Assembly (NCBI RefSeq): GCF_001577365.1
Contig: NZ_CP014513.1
Coordinates: 4,281,898 to 4,345,897, forward strand
Source: Frondihabitans sp. PAMC 28766
GTDB lineage: Bacteria; Actinomycetota; Actinomycetes; Actinomycetales; Microbacteriaceae
Reading direction: 5' to 3'
Length of the DNA stretch: 64,000 nucleotides
In this document: in pieces, positions 59,329 through 64,000 of the stretch
Layout: every line of letters starts with the position of its first letter
Numbering within the stretch: position 1 is the first letter of the stretch
Translations under genes and position numbers: made by a program
The notes under the pieces: generated by a model
Databases searched by the model: none
Told to the model about the DNA's origin: nothing
The model's input: only the letters and a program-made list of their open reading frames with translations

Positions 59329-61832
59329 GCGTCATCACGTCCGATCCGCTGGATCGCAACCGCTTTCCCGTCGACGAGTGGGCGCTCGTCGAGCAGGAGT
59401 TCGCGCCCGACGACCAGGGCGTCTCCGAGACGGTGTTCGCCGTCGGCAACGGCTACCTCGGCATGCGCGGCAACCTCGACGAGGGCCGCGGCGGGCAGTC
59501 GTACGGCACCTACATCAACGGGTTCCACGAGACCTGGCCCATCCGTCACGCCGAGGAGGCCTTCGGGTTCGCGCGCGTCGGCCAGACGATCGTCAACGTG
59601 CCCGACGCCAAGGTGATCCGCCTCTACGTCGACGACGAGCCCTTCGTGCTCGCCGAGGCCGACATCCTCGGCTACACCCGGAAGATCGACTTCCGTGAGG
59701 GATACCTGGTCCGCGAGATCGTCTGGCGCACGCCGTCGGGCAAGCGCGTGCTGATCACGAGCCGACGCCTGGCGTCGCTCACCGATCGCCACCTCGCGGT
59801 CATCGAGTACGAGGTGACGATGCTGGAGGGCGACGCGTCGGTGCTGCTGTCGTCGCAGATCCTGAACCGTCAAGATCTGGGCGACGAGTATCACGCCGGC
59901 ATGCGCGCTGCGGCGAGCTTCGACCCGCGGAAGGCCGAGTCGTTCGCCGACCGGGTGCTCCAGCCGGTCGTCAAGAAGGTCACCGGCACGCGCTACGTGC
60001 TCGGCTACCGCACCACCAACTCCGGCATGACCGTCGCGGTGGGCGCCGAGCACACGCTCGAGACCGACGCCGAGTGGCAGCAGTCGTCGCAGATCGACGA
60101 CGACCTCGCGAAGCACGTCTACCGGATCAAGGCGAAGACCGGCACGACCATCCGCCTGGTCAAGACCATCACCTATCACACGTCTCGCGGCGTGCCCCCG
60201 CGTGAGCTGGCCGACCGCTGCGACCGTACCCTCGATCGCGCCCGCGAGACACCGGTGGAAGAGATCTTCGAGGCCCAGCGCGCGTGGCTCAGCGACTACT
60301 GGGAGCGCACCGACGTCACACTGCCTGGCCACCCCATCCTGCAACAGGCGATCCGCTGGAATCTCTTCCAGCTGGCCCAGGCGACGGCCCGCACCGACGG
60401 TCAGGGCATCGCCGCGAAGGGCGTCTCCGGCTCGGGCTACGGCGGCCACTACTTCTGGGACACCGAGGTCTACGTCCTCCCCTTCCTCACCTATACGGCA
60501 CCGAACGTCGCCCGCAACGCGCTGCGCTTCCGCCACGGCATGCTCGACGCCGCCCGCGAGCGCGCCACCGAGCTGAACCAGCGCGGTGCACTCTTCCCGT
60601 GGCGCACCATCAACGGGCTCGAGTCGAGCGCCTACTACGCGGCCGGCACGGCGCAGTACCACATCGACGCCGACATCAGCCACGCGCTGACCCAGTACGT
60701 GGCCGCGACCGGCGACGACGACTTCCTCGCCCGCGGCGCCATCGACATCCTGGTCGAGACGGCTCGCCTCTGGGCCGACCTCGGCTTCTGGCGCTCGAAC
60801 GGCGACCAGAAGTTCCACATCGACGGCGTCACCGGCCCCGACGAGTACACCACGGTGGTCGACGACAACCTCTACACGAACGTCATGGCCCGGGCGAACC
60901 TCTGGAGTGCGGTCCGCGCCTGCGAAGAGCTGATGGCCACCGACACCGTCGCCTACGAGCGCATGGTGACCCGCCTCGGGTTGCAAGAGCACGAGATCCG
61001 GGGCTGGCGCGCCGCCGCCGACGCGATGGAGATCCCCTTCGATCCGCACCGCGGGATCCACCCCCAAGACGCCCAGTTCTTGGACAAAGAGCTGTGGGAT
61101 CTCGACTCGACCCCCGAGTCGAAGCGCCCTCTGCTGCTGCACTACCACCCGCTCGTCATCTACCGCTTCCAGGTGCTCAAGCAGGCCGACGTGGTGCTGG
61201 CGCTCTTCCTCCAGGGCGACGAGTTCACCCCGGCCGAGAAGCGCCGCGACTTCGAGTACTACGACGCGCTGACCACCGGTGACTCGACGCTGTCGGCGGT
61301 GGTCCAGTCGATCATCGCGGCCGAGGTGGGTCACCACCGCCTGGCGCAGAGCTACTTCTTGTCGGCGCTCTTCGTCGACCTCGCCGACCTCCACCACAAC
61401 ACCTCGGACGGCGTCCACGTGGCCTCGACCGGCGGCATCTGGTCGGCGCTCGTCTACGGCTTCGGCGGCATGCGCGACCACGGCGGTCGCATCACCTTCA
61501 ACCCGCGCCTGCCCTCCACCTGGGACGACCTGACGTTCCGCATGACGGTGCGGGGCTCCAGGATGCGAGTCGACCTGACCCAGCACGACATCACCTTCAC
61601 CATCGAAGAGGGCACGAACGTCACGGTGCACGTGCACCACGAGCGCGTCGAGGTCGAGGCGGGCGCTCCCGTGACCGTCGCTCTGGCGAACCAGGGCCCG
61701 CGGCTCGAGACGCCGCCGCCGACCACCTCCGACCTCCGCGGCATGCTGCGGGCCGACGGCAGCGTCGTCACGGCGTCGATCCCGACGGTCTCGGTCGACC
61801 GGTCGGAGATCGACCTCGACGTCACCACCTGA
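59325..61832 (+). CDS. GH65 disaccharide phosphorylase (maltose/trehalose/kojibiose type)
   Basis: An 835-residue inverting phosphorylase. The N-terminal beta-sandwich (about 15-270) includes NGYLGMRGNLDEG and NGFHETWPIRH. The helical linker and (alpha/alpha)6 barrel (about 330-720) follow, and the general acid is in GVTGPDEYTTVV (Glu507). The phosphate-binding GYGGHYFWDTE and the late STGGIWSALVYGFGG are typical. The product beta-glucose 1-phosphate is taken by the overlapping mutase. Which disaccharide is cleaved cannot be decided from sequence. A 62-bp palindrome follows 26 bases after the stop. Confidence 0.93.
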   Translation: MSVITSDPLDRNRFPVDEWALVEQEFAPDDQGVSETVFAVGNGYLGMRGNLDEGRGGQSYGTYINGFHETWPIRHAEEAFGFARVGQTIVNVPDAKVIRLYVDDEPFVLAEADILGYTRKIDFREGYLVREIVWRTPSGKRVLITSRRLASLTDRHLAVIEYEVTMLEGDASVLLSSQILNRQDLGDEYHAGMRAAASFDPRKAESFADRVLQPVVKKVTGTRYVLGYRTTNSGMTVAVGAEHTLETDAEWQQSSQIDDDLAKHVYRIKAKTGTTIRLVKTITYHTSRGVPPRELADRCDRTLDRARETPVEEIFEAQRAWLSDYWERTDVTLPGHPILQQAIRWNLFQLAQATARTDGQGIAAKGVSGSGYGGHYFWDTEVYVLPFLTYTAPNVARNALRFRHGMLDAARERATELNQRGALFPWRTINGLESSAYYAAGTAQYHIDADISHALTQYVAATGDDDFLARGAIDILVETARLWADLGFWRSNGDQKFHIDGVTGPDEYTTVVDDNLYTNVMARANLWSAVRACEELMATDTVAYERMVTRLGLQEHEIRGWRAAADAMEIPFDPHRGIHPQDAQFLDKELWDLDSTPESKRPLLLHYHPLVIYRFQVLKQADVVLALFLQGDEFTPAEKRRDFEYYDALTTGDSTLSAVVQSIIAAEVGHHRLAQSYFLSALFVDLADLHHNTSDGVHVASTGGIWSALVYGFGGMRDHGGRITFNPRLPSTWDDLTFRMTVRGSRMRVDLTQHDITFTIEEGTNVTVHVHHERVEVEAGAPVTVALANQGPRLETPPPTTSDLRGMLRADGSVVTASIPTVSVDRSEIDLDVTT

Positions 61833-61858
61833 CCCTTCTCCCGCCACAGCCGCGCCGG

Positions 61859-61920
61859 CCCTTACCTTTTCGGCACGTCCTGATCGTTCGGGCGGTCAGG
61901 TTGAGCCGAAAAGGTAAGGG
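61859..61920. repeat. 62-bp palindrome, family 1, copy 3
   Basis: The same 16-base arms CCCTTACCTTTTCGGC and GCCGAAAAGGTAAGGG and the same 62-bp length, with a less symmetric centre. It lies between the convergent GH65 and GntR genes. Confidence 0.92.
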
Positions 61921-61928
61921 GCGAGGCG

Positions 61929-62642
61929 TCACGCGGGCGGCGCCTGCGTGCGGAGGACGATCTCGCGCATCAGCGCTGCGGCAGCAGCCGGCTCGCCGGC
62001 CGCGACGGCGTCCGCCAGCTCGACGTGCAGGCCGACGTCGTGCGGGTCGGGCGGCAGCGCCGCGCGTTCGTGCAGCGCGCGCTCGGTGAGTGCCGCGTCG
62101 ATCACCGCGCGGAGTCGCACGAACATCGCATTGCCCGAGGCCACCAGCACGAGCCCGTGGAGGCGGCGGTCGGCGGCCAGGTAAGTCGTCGCATCCCGCG
62201 CCCCGGCAGCCCCCGCCTCGCCGACGGCGCGCCCGGCCGCCGTGATCGCCGCGGCCTCGGCTGTCGACCGGCGCGACGCCGCCAGCCGCGCGGCCTCGGG
62301 CTCGACGGCGAGGCGGAGATCGCGCAACTCGTCGATCTGAGCGCTGCGACCCGGCGAGTCGAGCCGCCAACGGATGACGGCAGGATCGAGCACGTTCCAG
62401 CGATCGGGCGGCAAGACCTCGAGCCCCACCCGCCGCCCGGCGCTGAGGAGGCCGAGCGACACGAGCACCCGCGTCGCCTCGCGCACGATGCTGCGCGATG
62501 CCTCTGTTCGCTGCTGCAGACCCTCCACCGTGTCGGAGTGACCCGCAGGCAGCTCACCGGCCACGATGGCGCGGCCGATGGTCTCGAGGACGCGCGAGAA
62601 CGCGACGCCGCCGGCGCCGCCGGCTCCTGCCGGCACCGTCAC
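61929..62642 (-). CDS. GntR family regulator, FadR/FCD type
   Basis: A 237-residue regulator. The N-terminal winged HTH (about 15-80) is recognisable in VLETIGRAIVAGELPAGHSD and TEASRSIVREATRVLVSLGL. The FCD domain (about 100-230) contains family His/Asp positions in AADRRLHGLVLVASGNAMF and HVELADAVAAGEPAAA. GTG 62642 overlaps the SDR gene stop by four bases, so it is co-translated with the SDR. It probably controls the SDR genes and a sugar-acid or polyol pathway extending past the window. Confidence 0.88.
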   Translation of the reverse strand: MTVPAGAGGAGGVAFSRVLETIGRAIVAGELPAGHSDTVEGLQQRTEASRSIVREATRVLVSLGLLSAGRRVGLEVLPPDRWNVLDPAVIRWRLDSPGRSAQIDELRDLRLAVEPEAARLAASRRSTAEAAAITAAGRAVGEAGAAGARDATTYLAADRRLHGLVLVASGNAMFVRLRAVIDAALTERALHERAALPPDPHDVGLHVELADAVAAGEPAAAAALMREIVLRTQAPPA

Positions 62643-63364
62643 CCCTGCGACACCGGCGAGACGACGAGCTCGTCGATGCGCACGTGCGGGGGTGAGTCGA
62701 GCACGAACGCCACGGCGCGGCCGACGTCGTCAGGCGACAGCATCACGGATCGGGCGGCGGCGTCGGGCACCGAGGGTCGCATCGACAGGAAGTCGCTGTC
62801 GACGTCGCCCGGGCAGAGGTGGCAGCAGCGGACTCCGTGCGACTTCTCCTGCTGGTTCAGCATGCGGCTGGCCGAGCCGAGGGCGGTCTTGCTCGCGCTG
62901 TAGGCGACGCCCGACCCCGGCGAGAACGACCAGGCCGAGTAGGAGGAGATCATCACGACCGTGCCGCCGCTCTCGCGCAGCGACGGGAGTGACGCGTCGA
63001 TCACTCGCACGGTGGCGACGAGGTTGGTCTGCAGGATCGCGTCGAAGCGGTCGAGACCCTGGTCGGCCCAGGTGCGCTGCGGGTCGTTGAGGCCCGCCGA
63101 GGTGACCACCCCGTCGATCCTGCCCCAGCGTTCGAGGATCGCATCGCGGGCCGCGGCCACCGCCGCCTGGTCGGTGACGTCGGTCGGCAGCGCCATCGCC
63201 TCGCCGCCCGTGGCCTCGATCTCGCGGGCGACCGCCGCGAGAGGCTCGGCCCTGCGGCCGCTGAGCGCGACCCGCCACCCCGACCGCGCCGCCTCGATCG
63301 CGCTCGATCGGCCCATGCCGGTGCCGGCGCCCGTCACCCAGAGCACCCGTGCGTCTGCTGCCAT
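62639..63364 (-). CDS. SDR family oxidoreductase
   Basis: A 241-residue classical short-chain dehydrogenase. The cofactor motif is VTGAGTGMGRSS (about 10-21), with NLVATVRVIDASLP and the catalytic SSYSAWSFS...AYSASKTALG (Ser, Tyr, Lys). SPDDVGRAVAFVLDSP closes the fold. It is divergent from another SDR gene at 63452 and co-transcribed with the GntR gene. Its substrate is probably a polyol or sugar derivative, given the context. Confidence 0.92.
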   Translation of the reverse strand: MAADARVLWVTGAGTGMGRSSAIEAARSGWRVALSGRRAEPLAAVAREIEATGGEAMALPTDVTDQAAVAAARDAILERWGRIDGVVTSAGLNDPQRTWADQGLDRFDAILQTNLVATVRVIDASLPSLRESGGTVVMISSYSAWSFSPGSGVAYSASKTALGSASRMLNQQEKSHGVRCCHLCPGDVDSDFLSMRPSVPDAAARSVMLSPDDVGRAVAFVLDSPPHVRIDELVVSPVSQG

Positions 63365-63389
63365 CTCTTCTCCTGAGTTCGTCTCGCCG

Positions 63390-63417
63390 CTATTGTGGCA
63401 GCAATAGTATGACTATT
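63390..63417. promoter_or_regulatory. Overlapping dyads in the SDR-SDR divergent promoter
   Basis: CTATTG-TGGCAG-CAATAG (63390-63407) and AATAGT-ATG-ACTATT (63403-63417) are both perfect dyads, in an A/T-rich patch between the two divergent SDR genes. They are likely operators for the GntR regulator. Confidence 0.65.
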
Positions 63418-63451
63418 CGAGACGAGACTACGACGAAATGAAGGCGTGACG

Positions 63452-64000
63452 ATGCGGATCGATTTGACCGACAGAGTGGTCGTGGTGACGGGCGGGGCTC
63501 GCGGGATCGGGGCCGCGCTCGTCGACCGGTTCGTCGGCGAGGGGGCGCGAGTCGTCGCCCTCGACCTGGCTTTCGGAGGCACCGCCTCCCACGAGGGCCG
63601 GGTCGCTCTCGAGTGCGACGTCAGCGACCCGGCCTCGGTGGCCACCGTCGTCGCCGACATCGACAGCCGCTTCGGCGGCATCGACGTGCTCGTCAACAAC
63701 GCAGGCATCAACGTCGACGGCCTCGTCGCCGACCTCGACTTCGCGCGTTGGCAGAAGTGCTTCGACGTGAACGTCGGCGGGGTCTTCCTGATGAGCCAGG
63801 CGGTGGCACCGATCATGAAGCGGCAGCAGAGCGGCCGCATCATCAACGCCGCCTCGTTCGCTGCGATCGTCCCCAGCATCGGCAGCTCCGCCTACGCCGC
63901 CTCGAAGGCCGCGGTCGTCCAGCTCACCCGGGTGCTCGCCGGCGAGCTCGGGCCGTGGGGCATCACCGTCAACGCCTACGCGCCGGGCATGGTGCCGACG
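63452..64000 (+). CDS. SDR family oxidoreductase (3' end outside window)
   Basis: The first 183 codons of a classical short-chain dehydrogenase. The cofactor motif is VVTGGARGIGAALV, then LVNNAGINVDG and the catalytic ASFAAIVPSIGSSAYAASKAA (Ser, Tyr, Lys), ending in PWGITVNAYAPGMVPT at the window edge. ATG 63452 gives the normal start MRIDLTDRVVVVTG; a GTG two codons earlier is possible. It is divergent from the GntR-SDR pair, with operator-like dyads between. PGMVPT resembles sorbitol/acetoin-type SDRs, which is only suggestive. Confidence 0.93.
   Translation, partial: MRIDLTDRVVVVTGGARGIGAALVDRFVGEGARVVALDLAFGGTASHEGRVALECDVSDPASVATVVADIDSRFGGIDVLVNNAGINVDGLVADLDFARWQKCFDVNVGGVFLMSQAVAPIMKRQQSGRIINAASFAAIVPSIGSSAYAASKAAVVQLTRVLAGELGPWGITVNAYAPGMVPT

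Noticed and set aside
59088..61847. Long minus-strand open frame opposite the GH65 phosphorylase
   Set aside because: Antisense shadow of a clear family member; no plausible domain or start.

Overview
The window looks like a chromosomal segment of a high-GC actinobacterium. Base composition, GTG starts, densely packed genes with 4-bp ATGA/GTGA overlaps, and the family mix (PucR, SorC, LacI and many TetR/GntR regulators, Sec-exported chitinases, TatA, Arr) fit the Microbacteriaceae. This is inference from gene content; no rRNA or other marker gene is present. I found no tRNA, rRNA, CRISPR array, prophage or replication origin.

Layout. 0-11 kb: a partial gene, a broken DHA2 exporter with a broken TetR gene, a PHB-depolymerase-like esterase, glycerol-3-phosphate dehydrogenase divergent from a SorC regulator, a histidine phosphatase divergent from a GntR-MFS pair, and two tandem paralogous membrane-anchored proteins of unknown function. 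11-17.6 kb: a GH127 beta-L-arabinofuranosidase, solute-binding lipoprotein and two ABC permeases, divergent from a LacI regulator. 18-21 kb: two secreted GH18 proteins bracketed by very GC-rich repeats. 21.3-24.8 kb: a GntR/UTRA regulator, a class III PLP enzyme and an APH-type kinase, resembling the kinase/phospholyase pairs that degrade hydroxylysine or ethanolamine. 25-39.9 kb: TatA, then a polyamine block: PucR regulator, GabT, GabD, aminobutyraldehyde dehydrogenase, putrescine oxidase, an APC permease, an MBL-fold protein, a DUF559-like protein, agmatine deiminase, N-carbamoylputrescine amidase and a TetR regulator. Read together these give agmatine to putrescine to GABA to succinate. 39.9-47.5 kb: small redox enzymes (VOC dioxygenase-like, two aldo/keto reductases, SDR, NmrA-like), each next to a MarR/TetR regulator or a clear palindromic operator. 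47.6-54.7 kb: AI-2E permease, enoyl-CoA hydratase-like protein, rifampin ADP-ribosyltransferase, ArfB-like release factor, hydrolase, a GH63-type glycosidase and a GNAT. 54.75-56.3 kb: an IS3-family insertion sequence with a programmed -1 frameshift. 56.4-64 kb: an orphan RHH protein, a membrane protein, a Zn alcohol dehydrogenase, a beta-phosphoglucomutase plus GH65 phosphorylase pair, and a GntR regulator with SDR genes, the last running off the window.

Three features stand out beyond the genes. First, there are at least three families of palindromic repeats: three copies of an exactly 62-bp palindrome just downstream of stop codons, six copies of a second 78-94-bp imperfect palindrome (two inside coding sequence), and a four-unit array with an exact 82-bp period. 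Second, at least seven one-base losses, mostly in C or G runs, break otherwise conserved genes. No one-base gains were seen, so a systematic sequencing error is likelier than real gene decay. Third, many divergent promoters carry clean palindromic operator candidates, including three adjacent 15-bp MarR sites.
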